Shown: positions 42,455 to 51,506 of the stretch, piece after piece
Numbering within the stretch: position 1 is the first letter of the stretch
Layout of the letters: the number at the start of each line of letters is the position of its first letter
Origin: Thiovibrio sp964588325
Lineage (GTDB): Bacteria > Desulfobacterota > Desulfobulbia > Desulfobulbales > Desulfurivibrionaceae
DNA length: 64,000 nt
Direction: 5' to 3'
NCBI GenBank assembly: GCA_964588325.1
Contig: CAZPOR010000003.1
Location: forward strand, 124,001-188,000
Notes under the pieces: generated by a model
Seen by the model: the letters and a program-made list of their open reading frames with translations, nothing else
Databases searched by the model: none
What the model was told of the DNA's origin: nothing
Made by a program: the position numbers and the translations under genes

Positions 42455-43390
42455 ATGATTCAGAAGAGCGTGTTTACCATCGAAAGGGGGGGACAGCGTC
42501 TTGATCAGCATCTGGCAGGCCGATTCGAGCGGGAAGGATTGACCCGTTCACGGATTCAGCAGCTTATCCGGACCGGAATGGTGCTGGTGAACGGGATTCC
42601 CCGGAAGGCCAAACATATCCTCCAGGCCGGGGACACGCTTACGGTGATGATCCCTCCGCAACTCCCGTCCCGCCTGATTCCCGAGCAGGTCGACTTCGTC
42701 ACTCTCTACGAGGACGAGGATCTCATCGTGTTGATTAAACCCCCCGGAGTCGTGGTGCATCCGGCCTCCGGCCACAGCACGGCAACCCTGGTGCATGGCC
42801 TTCTCCATCATTGCCGCGGGTTATCCGGGATAAACGGGGAGCTGCGGCCCGGGATCGTCCACCGGCTTGACAAGGACACCTCCGGAGTCATGGTGGCGGC
42901 CAAAACGGATTATGCCCACCAGGCCCTGGCCGCGCAGTTCAAGGAGCGCGAGGTGACAAAGATCTATCAGGCCCTGGTGGAGGGCAGGCTTATCGGTGAT
43001 TCCGGCAGGATTGCGCTGCCCATCGGCCGTCATCCGGTGCAGCGGAAAAAAATGGCGATACGGGAAGATGGCCGGGAGGCCGTGACCAACTGGCGGGTGC
43101 TGGAACGTTTTGCCCAGGGGTTGGCTCTTGTGGAGCTTGGCTTGGAGACCGGGCGCACCCATCAAATTCGGGTGCATATGGCCGCCCTGTCCCATCCTGT
43201 GGCCGGCGATCCGGTCTATGGCCGGAAAAATCCCTGTTATCAGGAGCTGGGGATAACCCGCCAATGTTTGCACGCTCATACCCTGGCCTTTTCCCATCCC
43301 CGAACCGGAGAGGATTTACGGTTTACCGCGCCGCTCTGGCCGGATATGCTGCATGCCTTGGAGTTGTTGCGACAGGCGGGCGGCATTTAG
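42455..43390 (+). CDS. RluA/RluD-family pseudouridine synthase
   Basis: 311 aa from ATG 42455. An N-terminal S4 RNA-binding domain (RLDQHLAGRF; VLVNGIPRKAKHILQAGD) is followed by the catalytic domain with GIVHRLDKDTSGVMVAAKT (catalytic Asp in HRLDKDTSG), and LETGRTHQIRVHMA and GDPVYG motifs. The S4 plus catalytic layout fits RluD (23S rRNA helix 69), though RluC-type specificity cannot be excluded. Confidence 0.92.
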   Translation: MIQKSVFTIERGGQRLDQHLAGRFEREGLTRSRIQQLIRTGMVLVNGIPRKAKHILQAGDTLTVMIPPQLPSRLIPEQVDFVTLYEDEDLIVLIKPPGVVVHPASGHSTATLVHGLLHHCRGLSGINGELRPGIVHRLDKDTSGVMVAAKTDYAHQALAAQFKEREVTKIYQALVEGRLIGDSGRIALPIGRHPVQRKKMAIREDGREAVTNWRVLERFAQGLALVELGLETGRTHQIRVHMAALSHPVAGDPVYGRKNPCYQELGITRQCLHAHTLAFSHPRTGEDLRFTAPLWPDMLHALELLRQAGGI

Positions 43391-43482
43391 GCGCTGGCCG
43401 GGAAGAGAGGCCTCTTCCCGGTCATCGCCGTTTCCGTCGCCTGGTTGAGCATAGTATTTGAGTTCTTTGCGGGGGTGCGACA

Positions 43483-44103
43483 GTGATGCAACAGGTGCTC
43501 ACATCGGTGGTTGCCGTTACCGGGGGCATGGGCTCGGGCAAGAGTTCCGTGGCAGCCTATCTGGGTGAGATCGGCGGGGCCAGGGGGCTTAGCGCCGATG
43601 CTCTCTGCCGTCAGCTTCTTGAACCTGGGGCTGCCGGGTGGTTGGCCGTGCGCACGGCTTTCGGCGAGAGATTTTTTTTGGCGGATCAGCGCATCGACCG
43701 GTCTTTGTTGCGCACGGTTCTTTTTGCGGACCGCGAATTCCGCCAGAGGCTCGACGCCCTGCTCCATCCCCTGGTGCGAGACGAGATAGCCGGTTGCCTT
43801 GCGAGGGCGAGCGGCCAGCCTTCCGGGAAACAGACTCGTTTCGTGGTCGAAGTTCCCCTTTTGTATGAAGCGCGTTGGGAACATGATTTTTCCCGGGTCG
43901 TGGTGGCATATGCGGATGAGAAAACCTGTCTGCGTCGTCTTATGCTGCGAGACCGGATAAGCGAGGCTGCGGCCGTAAAGGCCATGGGGACGCAGATGCC
44001 CCTGGCGGACAAGGCTCTCCTTGCGGATTATGTCATTGATAACAGCGGTTCCTGGTCTGATACCTGTTTGCAGGTTGAGCATCTGCGAAATCTCCTGTGG
44101 TAG
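43483..44103 (+). CDS. coaE: dephospho-CoA kinase
   Basis: 206 aa. The P-loop is VTGGMGSGKSSVAAYL; SADALCRQLLEPG follows, then LLHPLVRDEI and VVEVPLLYE, the usual CoaE run, with ADYVIDNSGS near the end. It phosphorylates dephospho-CoA in the last step of CoA synthesis. GTG 43483 and ATG 43486 are adjacent; GGGGG lies upstream. It stands ~90 bases after the pseudouridine synthase gene. Confidence 0.93.
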   Translation: MMQQVLTSVVAVTGGMGSGKSSVAAYLGEIGGARGLSADALCRQLLEPGAAGWLAVRTAFGERFFLADQRIDRSLLRTVLFADREFRQRLDALLHPLVRDEIAGCLARASGQPSGKQTRFVVEVPLLYEARWEHDFSRVVVAYADEKTCLRRLMLRDRISEAAAVKAMGTQMPLADKALLADYVIDNSGSWSDTCLQVEHLRNLLW

Positions 44104-44293
44104 GGCATTGCCCCTGTTGTCAAGGACGCTGTTCCGCGCAGTCTCCTGGCAAATGGTGCGAGAAAACAGCAGGATGCGAAAGAAAAGTGTTTAAGTAATT
44201 AATTTAGGGTTGTAAGGTTGTGGGAGATGAGACCGTTCGAGTATGTGCGGTAACGAATAACGGGCAGCAGAGCGGATATAAGGCGGCGATGAT

Positions 44294-45682
44294 TTGAAAA
44301 GTTCGGAATTTCAGGATCTTGCGGAAGAGACAGAAAGGGGAGAGGCAGGTGTTTTTCCGGAGGACGGTTCCGTGCCCCACCAACGGGCGGCAATGTCCTA
44401 TCTTGCCGGGAGCCGTTTTTCGCAGACCTTTCTGGATTGTGCCAATGACCTGATCCAGAGCATCGACCGGAACGGGCGATTTCTCTATGTCAACCGGGCC
44501 TGGCGGGAAACCTTGGGCTATGATGAGGCCGAGATCGCCACCCTTTCCGTTTTCGATATCCTTGACCCGGAGTGCCGCGAAAATTGCGCCACCCTGTTTC
44601 GCGATATAGCCGCGGGCAAGATCTCGCACACCTACGAGGTGGTCTTTGTCGCCAAGAGCGGACGCAGGATTCCGGTGGAAGGAAAAATCAGCACCGATTT
44701 TAAGGATGGCGAACTGGTGGCGACCAGGGGGATATTCCGCGATATCAGCCAGCGGAAAGAGGCGGAAGACCTGTTGCGGGATCAGAAACTGCTCACGGAG
44801 AAACTGATCCGCTACTCCGCGGTGCCCATTTTTGTTTTGGACCCGCAGCACCGGGTTACCGACTGGAACCGGGCCTGCGAGATGCTCACCGGCATTCCTG
44901 CACAACGGATGGTGGGGACTTCAAACCACTGGCAGGCATTTTATGCGGAAAAACGGCCATGCCTGGCCGATCTGGTCATTGATTGCGCTGACCGGCACAA
45001 TCTCGACGCCCTGTATTCCTCGGCAAAAAAATCCGAATTCCTGGAAGATGGCATCCACGCCGAGGAATGGCTGGACGCGGTGGGGGGAGAGCGCCGTTAT
45101 CTCTCCTGCGATGCAGTGCCTATCTACAGCCACACCAAGGAACTTGTCGCGGTTATCGAAACCCTGCATGATCTCACCGAGCGCAAAAAGATGGAAGAGG
45201 CGCTCACCCGCCTTGCCACCACCGATCCCCTGACCGGCATTTGCAATCGCGGTAAAATCGAGGAATCGTTGCGTCAGGAGATAGCCAGGTCCGCCCGATA
45301 TGGCAGCCCTCTGACCATCCTCCTCTTTGATCTTGATTTCTTCAAGAAGGTCAACGACACCTTTGGCCACTCCATCGGCGATCAGGTTTTAAAAGAGGTG
45401 GCCGCCACGGTGGGTAAGCAGATCCGGGAAACGGATCTGCTGGGGCGGTGGGGCGGCGAGGAGTTCATGGTGCTGTGCCCGGGAATCGTGGTCCAGGATG
45501 CGGTGGCCATAGCGGAAAAATTGCGGCAACGGGTGGAGGAGCTGCCGATTGGCGTCACCATCAGTTGCGGCATTGCCGGATGCCAGCCGGGGGAGAGCAT
45601 GGACGGACTGATCAACCGGGCGGACAAGGCGTTGTATGCGGCCAAGCACTCCGGCAGGAATCTGGTGCGGCTGGCGGCCTGA
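44294..45682 (+). CDS. PAS-PAS-GGDEF diguanylate cyclase
   Basis: 462 aa from TTG 44294, preceded by AAGGCGG (an ATG at 44393 is an alternative). There are two PAS domains: ~45-160 (ANDLIQSIDRNGRFLYVNRA ... GIFRDISQRKEAE) and ~175-295 (VPIFVLDPQHRVTDWNRACE). The C-terminal GGDEF domain has DPLTGICNRGKIEE and the intact active site RWGGEEFM, so c-di-GMP synthesis is expected. No RxxD inhibitory site was seen five residues upstream. No transmembrane segment, so a cytosolic sensor. Confidence 0.93.
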   Translation: MKSSEFQDLAEETERGEAGVFPEDGSVPHQRAAMSYLAGSRFSQTFLDCANDLIQSIDRNGRFLYVNRAWRETLGYDEAEIATLSVFDILDPECRENCATLFRDIAAGKISHTYEVVFVAKSGRRIPVEGKISTDFKDGELVATRGIFRDISQRKEAEDLLRDQKLLTEKLIRYSAVPIFVLDPQHRVTDWNRACEMLTGIPAQRMVGTSNHWQAFYAEKRPCLADLVIDCADRHNLDALYSSAKKSEFLEDGIHAEEWLDAVGGERRYLSCDAVPIYSHTKELVAVIETLHDLTERKKMEEALTRLATTDPLTGICNRGKIEESLRQEIARSARYGSPLTILLFDLDFFKKVNDTFGHSIGDQVLKEVAATVGKQIRETDLLGRWGGEEFMVLCPGIVVQDAVAIAEKLRQRVEELPIGVTISCGIAGCQPGESMDGLINRADKALYAAKHSGRNLVRLAA

Positions 45683-45718
45683 GATAAGGTCTTCCACATT
45701 TTTTGGCAACTCAAGAAA

Positions 45719-45869
45719 GAGTAACCGATCGGCAGCGCCGCTTCGCTGCTGGTGCAGATGCGCGGAAGAGGCCTGCGAAGTGTGCTATTGCACACGAGCA
45801 GGCCGATGACAGCTAAGCGAGCGTAAGCGCGAGATTGCGAAGCAGATGCGGTGCTGCCCGCGGTTACTC
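45719..45869. repeat. imperfect long inverted-repeat element (MITE-like)
   Basis: GAGTAACCG followed by GGCAGC at the left end answers GCTGCCCGCGGTTACTC at the right (45853-45869); between them are further small hairpins (GTGTGCTATTGCACAC). The right end overlaps the folE2 stop codon. No open frame lies inside. It looks like a small non-autonomous repeat. Confidence 0.55.
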
Positions 45870-46605
45870 AGCGGATCTCGTCGCTGTCCACATAGGCGTA
45901 GGCGCTGTGTTTGTGGATGGATTCAAAGCTTTCCACGCTCACGGAGAACCAGGTGATGGACGGATGGGCCATGGCCTGTTCCGCCACCTTGCGCACCGCG
46001 TCTTCCACGAACATCGGGTTGTTGTACGCCTTTTCGGTCACGTACTTCTCGTCCGGCCGTTTCAACAGGGAATAGACCTCGCAGGATGCGCCCGCCTCGG
46101 CCATGGCGATGAGCTCTTCCATCCAGATGAACCCCGAGTACTTGACAGTGAGGTTCACCTCGCCCCGCTGGTTGTGGGCGCCGCAATCGCTGATCTCCCT
46201 AGAGCAGGGGCACAGGGTGGTCACCGGCACCCAGACGGAGAGGATGAAGTCTTCATCCTTGCCGATGCCGCCGGTGAACCGGCAGGTATATTCCATGAGC
46301 CCGGGCGTGCCGGTGGCCGGCGCCCTTTTTTCCAGAAAATAGGGAAAGGTCATCTCCACATGGGCCGATTCCGCCCGCAATTCCTCCTTCACCTCGGCCA
46401 GCAGATTCCGGAAAATCCGGTTGCTCATCTCGTCCTGATAGGTGTTCAGGACCTTGATGAAGGTGGAGACGCAGGATTCCCGGTACTGGCTCGGCAGGCT
46501 GACCTGCAGGCTGATGCTGGCCACGGTCTCCTGCATGCCCCCGGATTTTTCGCGCACCCGCACCGGATACCTGATATCTTTTATGCCGACGGTATTGAGC
46601 TTCAT
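45868..46605 (-). CDS. folE2: GTP cyclohydrolase FolE2 (type IB)
   Basis: 245 aa. It makes 7,8-dihydroneopterin triphosphate from GTP for folate (and queuosine) synthesis. Family marks: GIKDIRYPVRVREK start, VPVTTLCPCSREISDCGAHN with the metal-binding Cys and the conserved CPCSKxIS-like segment, and NPMFVEDAVRKVAE. ATG 46605 matches the family start; an ATG at 46626 would add seven residues. FolE2 is the Zn-independent-use form often kept under zinc limitation, but no Zur site was seen. Confidence 0.93.
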   Translation of the reverse strand: MKLNTVGIKDIRYPVRVREKSGGMQETVASISLQVSLPSQYRESCVSTFIKVLNTYQDEMSNRIFRNLLAEVKEELRAESAHVEMTFPYFLEKRAPATGTPGLMEYTCRFTGGIGKDEDFILSVWVPVTTLCPCSREISDCGAHNQRGEVNLTVKYSGFIWMEELIAMAEAGASCEVYSLLKRPDEKYVTEKAYNNPMFVEDAVRKVAEQAMAHPSITWFSVSVESFESIHKHSAYAYVDSDEIR

Positions 46606-46735
46606 GTGGGAAGATATATACACCATTTGCCTGCGCGCGGAAAGCGGTAAACGGGGAGCGCCAGTCCGGGGATGGGGGATGGCCCGGCGGGCGCGGCGTG
46701 GCAGGCTGAATATACTGGGGGAGGCGGAGTTCACG

Positions 46736-47125
46736 ATGACAGAAACGCAGGTCCGGCTGGACAAATGGCTATGGGCCGCCCGTTTTTTCAAGACCCGCGC
46801 CCAGGCCTCCCAGGCGGTGGCCGGGGGCAAGGTGCAGGTGGGCGGCGTGCGGGTAAAGCCCTCCCGGCTGGTGGTTGTGGGCGATGGGGTGCGGATCCAG
46901 AAGGAAGAGGAGGAATTCGCTGTCGTGGTCCTGGCGCTCAGCTCCCAGCGGCGGGGCGCGCCGGAAGCGCAACTCCTCTATGAGGAAACCCCGGAAAGCA
47001 TCGCTGCCCGCGCCGAGGCCAGGGAAACCCGGCGTCTTTTGCGGGTTGCTGGCGCCGCGCCGCCGGGGCGGCCAGGCAAGCGGGACCGGCGGTTGATCCG
47101 AAGATTTACCAAGAAAGAGGAGTAA
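46736..47125 (+). CDS. hslR: S4-domain RNA-binding protein (Hsp15-like)
   Basis: 129 aa. The N-terminal S4 domain is clear: RLDKWLWAARFFKTRAQASQ, then GGKVQVGGVRVKPSRLVVVG. The basic C-terminal tail (GRPGKRDRRLIRRFTKKEE) matches the Hsp15 type, which recycles 50S subunits carrying stuck nascent chains. ATG 46736 gives the family start; longer frames reach back across folE2. Confidence 0.9.
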   Translation: MTETQVRLDKWLWAARFFKTRAQASQAVAGGKVQVGGVRVKPSRLVVVGDGVRIQKEEEEFAVVVLALSSQRRGAPEAQLLYEETPESIAARAEARETRRLLRVAGAAPPGRPGKRDRRLIRRFTKKEE

Positions 47126-47271
47126 GGATCGGGTGCGGCAAGGGCGGCTTTTTTTCACTCATTCATCTGTTTGCTTTGCGTCTTCGCCTCTTTGCGTTAC
47201 ACTGTCGGTTCAAGGTTTACGGCGGACGCATAGGTTGTTTTGAGTTGAGATGAAGGATTCAGGAGAAAATT

Positions 47272-47886
47272 ATGAAAAAGATAGAAAGGGCATTGATCAG
47301 TCTTACCGACAAATCCGGGATTGAGGGGTTTGCCCGGGAGCTTGAGCAACTGGGGATCGAGATCCTCTCCACCGGCGGCACGGCCAAGAAGATGCGGGAC
47401 AACGGCATCAAGGTCAAGGACGTTTCCGAGTTCACCGGTTTTCCGGAGATGCTCGACGGCCGGGTCAAAACTCTGCATCCCAAGGTGCACGGCGGTATTC
47501 TCGCCCAGAAAACCAATCCGGACCATGTGAAACAGATGCAGGAGCATGGCTTGCAACCCATCGATTTGGTGGCGGTCAACCTCTACGCCTTTGAGAAAAC
47601 CGTGGCCAATCCGGCCTGCACCCTGGGCGAGGCCATCGAAAACATCGACATCGGCGGGCCCACCATGCTGCGTTCCAGCGCCAAGAACTTTCAGGATGTC
47701 ACCGTGATCGTCGACCCTGCCGACTACCCGCAGGTGCTCTCCGAGATCAAGGCCACCGGCAACACCACCCTCAAGACCCGCTTCCGCCTGGCGGTAAAGG
47801 TTTTTGCCCTGACCAGCGCCTACGACACCGCCATCGTCAACTGGCTGAAGAGCGTGGATGTCGATGCCAACCCCTATTTCAAGTAG
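47272..47886 (+). CDS. purH: IMP cyclohydrolase (PurH N-terminal domain only)
   Basis: 204 aa, covering just the MGS/IMP-cyclohydrolase half of PurH: ALISLTDKSGIEGFARELEQ, ILSTGGTAKKMRD, GRVKTLHPKVHGGIL and NIDIGGPTMLRSSAKNF. The AICAR formyltransferase half is absent and not adjacent, so the two activities are split or replaced (as in some anaerobes). A normal stop and the purN start ten bases on show this is not a truncation by frameshift. Confidence 0.93.
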   Translation: MKKIERALISLTDKSGIEGFARELEQLGIEILSTGGTAKKMRDNGIKVKDVSEFTGFPEMLDGRVKTLHPKVHGGILAQKTNPDHVKQMQEHGLQPIDLVAVNLYAFEKTVANPACTLGEAIENIDIGGPTMLRSSAKNFQDVTVIVDPADYPQVLSEIKATGNTTLKTRFRLAVKVFALTSAYDTAIVNWLKSVDVDANPYFK

Positions 47887-47896
47887 GTGAGCGCCC

Positions 47897-48463
47897 ATGA
47901 AGATGGCGGTATTGCTCTCCGGCTCCGGCCGGACCCTGGACAACTTCCATGACCGGATTGCCTCCGGCGCCATGCAGGGGAGCATCGAGGTGGTGTTCTC
48001 CAACGTGCCCGACGCCCTTGGCCTGACCAAGGCCAGAAATTACGGCTATCCGGCCTTCCATGCCAAGGACAATGAGGCCATCAACACCATCCTGCAGAAG
48101 TACGGGATCGAGCTGGTGCTGCTGGCCGGGTATCTCAAGCTCTACCAGCCTCCACCCCATCTGCGACGGGCGGTGCTCAATATCCATCCCTCGCTGATTC
48201 CTTCCTTCTGCGGGGCCGGGATGTACGGCATGCGGGTGCATCGGGCCGTCAAGGCGCGGGGCGTCAAGGTCAGCGGCTGCACGGTGCATTTTGCCAACGA
48301 GGTGTATGATGAGGGGCCGATTGTGGTCCAACGTTGCGTGCAGCTTGATGAGAGCGACACGCCAGACGATATCGCCCATAAGGTTTTTGATGCCGAATGC
48401 GAGGCGTATCCCGAGGCGATCAATCTGGTGGTGGCGCGGGGCATCGACTCTTTCTGGCCGTAG
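47897..48463 (+). CDS. purN: phosphoribosylglycinamide formyltransferase
   Basis: 188 aa. PurN-type: VLLSGSGRTLDNFHDRI, then LAGYLKLY, LNIHPSLIPSFCGAGMYG (catalytic Asn/His) and KVSGCTVHFANEVYDEGPIV (catalytic Asp region). It transfers formyl from 10-formyl-THF to GAR. It follows the purH half directly, so the two purine genes form an operon. Slightly shorter than the E. coli enzyme. Confidence 0.93.
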   Translation: MKMAVLLSGSGRTLDNFHDRIASGAMQGSIEVVFSNVPDALGLTKARNYGYPAFHAKDNEAINTILQKYGIELVLLAGYLKLYQPPPHLRRAVLNIHPSLIPSFCGAGMYGMRVHRAVKARGVKVSGCTVHFANEVYDEGPIVVQRCVQLDESDTPDDIAHKVFDAECEAYPEAINLVVARGIDSFWP

Positions 48464-48627
48464 CCCGAGGGCGTCGCTCGTGATGGGGTCTTGCAGCCCT
48501 TATTTTCTCGCCAAGGCGCAGAGGCCGCGAAGAAAAATACTTCATGTCGCCTTAACCTTGCGCTCTTAGCGGCTTTGCGAGATGTTTTTTTATGAGTCCG
48601 TCACACTCAATCCCCGGAGGAAAAAAG

Positions 48628-49161
48628 ATGGAAAAACGGATCATGTCGGCTGAGGACATAGACCGGTCATTGCACCGGATCGCCTTGCAGATCGTGGAAA
48701 ACAACCACGGCGTCGCCAATCTGGCCATAATCGGCATCCATACCGGCGGGGTTTTCCTCGCCGACCGTATCCAAAAGCTGATCCAGGACCGGGAGAAGAT
48801 CGTGCTGCCCACCGGCACCCTGGACATCACCCTCTACCGTGACGACTGGAGTCTGGCCAGCCAGAATCCCATTGTCAAGAAAACCAGCATCGCCTTTCCC
48901 ATGGAGGAGATGACCGTCGTGTTGGTGGATGATGTTATCTTCACCGGCCGCACCATCCGGGCCGCCATGGACGCCTTGATGGACATCGGCCGCCCCCAGT
49001 GCATCCAACTGGCTGTCCTGGTTGACCGGGGCGGCCGGGAGTTGCCGATCCAGCCCGATTATGTGGGGATGGATATCCCGGTTAAGATCGATGAGCATAT
49101 CCATGTGCGCCTTGCCGAAAAGAGCGGGAGTGATGAAATTGTGCTTGTTGGCCGGGATTAG
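48628..49161 (+). CDS. pyrR: PyrR bifunctional regulator/uracil phosphoribosyltransferase
   Basis: 177 aa from ATG 48628 with GGAGG at ideal spacing. The PRPP loop is VVLVDDVIFTGRTIRAAMDA; LAVLVDRGGRELPIQPDYVG is the PyrR-specific phrase. PyrR senses UMP/UTP and can attenuate pyr mRNA; no pyr gene or anti-terminator is adjacent here. Upstream (48464-48590) is a stretch resembling common dispersed repeats, without a gene. Confidence 0.93.
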   Translation: MEKRIMSAEDIDRSLHRIALQIVENNHGVANLAIIGIHTGGVFLADRIQKLIQDREKIVLPTGTLDITLYRDDWSLASQNPIVKKTSIAFPMEEMTVVLVDDVIFTGRTIRAAMDALMDIGRPQCIQLAVLVDRGGRELPIQPDYVGMDIPVKIDEHIHVRLAEKSGSDEIVLVGRD

Positions 49162-49247
49162 TCTTTTGCCGGTACCGGCCCAGGTGATACAATGCTTTCA
49201 GCATCCTAGTGAAATCATGCAGTACGCTCTTGCCGGTCAGGGAGATC

Positions 49248-50648
49248 ATGAATCAGGAAGCTCAGTCAAGCACGGATTTGCAGCAGATCAGGCTGCGGAT
49301 TAGGGAAAAGCAGCGGAATTACGCGAGCTATAACCTCAGCCCTGCCCAGAACGACCTGTTGCGGGCGTTCTTCGATCTTGCCCAGGAATTCGATTCCAAC
49401 GAGGATTTTTACCGGGTCTGCGTGGCAGCCCTTTCCGAGTTTCTCGGCTTGCACAGCCGGCTCTATCTGTTTGACAAGAATCAGGAAAAGCTGTTTCTTG
49501 TGTGCGAAAGCAAGAAAGGGCTGCGGGCAAAACCGGTTGTTGCCCCGGATCATGTGCGTTTGAGCTTCAAGTGCTGCGAAAGCGAGCATTCGTTGCTGGT
49601 GCCGATTCATAGCAAGCCCTCCCCTGAGACGCAGGACGAAGGGCAACAGCCGATAGCCATGCAGGTTATGGGAGTTCTTGAAGTTTATCCCCTGGCGAAG
49701 ATCTCCCGGGCCGACCGGTTTTTTCTGCGCAAATACGCGAACCGCATCGGCTATAATCTGCATAACCGTTTGATTTCACACGAAAATATCAGGCATCTGC
49801 GGTTTATCAACAATCTGGTGATGGACATCGAGCACAACGTCATCACCCCCAACATGTATTTCAAGCATCTCTTCAACCAGCTCAAGAACCGGATCGGTGA
49901 GATCGACGAGCTGGAAAAAATGATTGCCGGATTCAAGGCCGCCCAAGGGGTGCCCAGCGGAAGCTGTGAGCTGGTGATCGGCAAGGTGAGCAACCTGCAC
50001 CGGAATCTGCTTGAAAACCACCGGGAGTTGCTGGAGCATCATGCCAATTACAGCCTTTTCCTTGAGAGCCTGTTTAGGCGCGATCACTTTGCCCAGGGCC
50101 GTTTCGTGCTGCGCCCCCGGAAATGCTCCATTGATCGGGAAATAGTCTCTCCGCAACTCGATCATTTTTTGAGCAGATTCGGGGCCCGGGGGATTGCGGT
50201 GGAAAAGCCTCGTGACATGCAGGAAGAAGAACTCTTTCTGCGGGTGGATGTCGGGTTGCTTTCGCAGGTCTATGCCAATCTTTTTTCCAACGCGGTAAAG
50301 TACACCGGGGAAATAATAAGCCGCGACGGGAGGGCTAGAAAAGCCATCGCCTATGGCCGAGAGCTGCTTCCCGATTATTTCGGATCCGGCAAGGGGGCGG
50401 TTAAATTCAATGTTTTCACCACCGGCGAGCATCTCTCCGCGGCCGATGCGAAAACGGTTTTTGCCGACGGCGTGCGGGGAGAACGGAGCAAGTCGGTGCC
50501 GGGGACCGGGCATGGCTTGGCCTTTGTCAAGCAGGTGGTGGAGATCCATGGCGGCGTGGCCGGCTACGAGGCCACGGAAGAGGGGAATAATTTTTATTTT
50601 ATCCTGCCCCTGCCCGATCCGGGCAAAATTCCCGTTGACCAGGCCTGA
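49248..50648 (+). CDS. GAF-like sensor histidine kinase
   Basis: 466 aa from ATG 49248 (GGGAG upstream). A cytosolic N-terminal sensor region (~20-185, GAF-like) leads to a helical segment with a possible phospho-acceptor in MDIEHNVITPNMYFKHLF. The C-terminal ATPase domain has the N-box NLFSNAVKYT and G2 box GTGHGLAFVKQVVEIHGG; the usual DxGxG G1 box is replaced by FNVFTTGEH. Activity is therefore likely but not certain. No response regulator is adjacent; a rhomboid gene follows. Confidence 0.8.
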   Translation: MNQEAQSSTDLQQIRLRIREKQRNYASYNLSPAQNDLLRAFFDLAQEFDSNEDFYRVCVAALSEFLGLHSRLYLFDKNQEKLFLVCESKKGLRAKPVVAPDHVRLSFKCCESEHSLLVPIHSKPSPETQDEGQQPIAMQVMGVLEVYPLAKISRADRFFLRKYANRIGYNLHNRLISHENIRHLRFINNLVMDIEHNVITPNMYFKHLFNQLKNRIGEIDELEKMIAGFKAAQGVPSGSCELVIGKVSNLHRNLLENHRELLEHHANYSLFLESLFRRDHFAQGRFVLRPRKCSIDREIVSPQLDHFLSRFGARGIAVEKPRDMQEEELFLRVDVGLLSQVYANLFSNAVKYTGEIISRDGRARKAIAYGRELLPDYFGSGKGAVKFNVFTTGEHLSAADAKTVFADGVRGERSKSVPGTGHGLAFVKQVVEIHGGVAGYEATEEGNNFYFILPLPDPGKIPVDQA

Positions 50649-50665
50649 GCCGGAACCGGACAGGC

Positions 50666-51367
50666 ATGTTCCCCCTCAAGGATGATATCCCCTCCCAGCA
50701 TTTTCCTGTGGTCAATCTCTGGCTCATCGTCGTCAATATCCTTTCTTTCGCCTACCAACTGAGTCTGGGCCAGGAACTGGAAGGTTTTATCATTGCCCAT
50801 GGTTTTGTTCCGGCTCGTTTCGTCGCGGAACTTACGGGAAACGGTATCTCCCTTGCCGGTTACGGTCCGGTTTTCAGCGCCATGTTTCTCCACGGCGACG
50901 TGTTTCATGTTTTTTCCAACCTGTGGATGCTGTGGATATTCGGCGACAATGTGGAAGACCGGATGGGGCATGGCCGCTATCTTGTGTTTTATCTTCTCTG
51001 CGGGGTTGGCGCTGCCTTTGCCCAGTTCTGGTCCAACCCCCAGGCTCAGATCCCGATGATCGGGGCGAGCGGCGCCATTTCCGGGGTGCTCGGCGCCTAT
51101 TTTCTTCTCTATCCCCGGGCCCGGATCCTCACCTTTATCCCAATCTTCATTCTTTTTTATCTGGTGGAGATTCCGGCCTACTTTTTTATCGGCTTCTGGT
51201 TTCTCATGCAGTTTCTGCAAGGCGCTGCTCAGCAAGTGGCGGTGGGCAGGCTGGCCGAGGGCGGGGTCGCCTGGTGGGCCCATGTCGGCGGTTTTGTTGC
51301 CGGGGTGCTGCTGCTGTATTTTTTCAAGCGAAGCCCTGAGAAGAAGGCAGGGCAGGAGGAGTTGTAA
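50666..51367 (+). CDS. rhomboid-family intramembrane serine protease
   Basis: 233 aa, with six membrane segments. Catalytic Ser is in IGASGAISGVLGAY (GASG), the His partner in WWAHVGGFVAGVLLLYFF, and HVFSNLWMLWIFGDNVED is the loop 1/TM2 signature. It cleaves transmembrane substrates within the inner membrane; none is known here. It is ~17 bases after the kinase stop, so co-transcription is likely. Confidence 0.92.
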   Translation: MFPLKDDIPSQHFPVVNLWLIVVNILSFAYQLSLGQELEGFIIAHGFVPARFVAELTGNGISLAGYGPVFSAMFLHGDVFHVFSNLWMLWIFGDNVEDRMGHGRYLVFYLLCGVGAAFAQFWSNPQAQIPMIGASGAISGVLGAYFLLYPRARILTFIPIFILFYLVEIPAYFFIGFWFLMQFLQGAAQQVAVGRLAEGGVAWWAHVGGFVAGVLLLYFFKRSPEKKAGQEEL

Positions 51368-51387
51368 TTTCAAAACGACAGTACTGG

Positions 51388-51440
51388 CAGGAGCGCTTCC
51401 GCCGCGAAGCCGCAAGACATGGCGGTTGAAGACGCTCCTG
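51388..51440. terminator. inverted repeat between convergent rhomboid and trxB genes
   Basis: CAGGAGCG (51388-51395) and CGCTCCTG (51433-51440) with further inner pairing (CCGC/GCGG). It is not followed by a clear T run on either side, so a terminator role is only likely. Confidence 0.45.
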
Positions 51441-51506
51441 GATTGTGTAAGATTGTTTTGTTTTGGAAGGGACTCGGCATAACCCGGAAGGAGGATTTTC
51501 TTCCGG

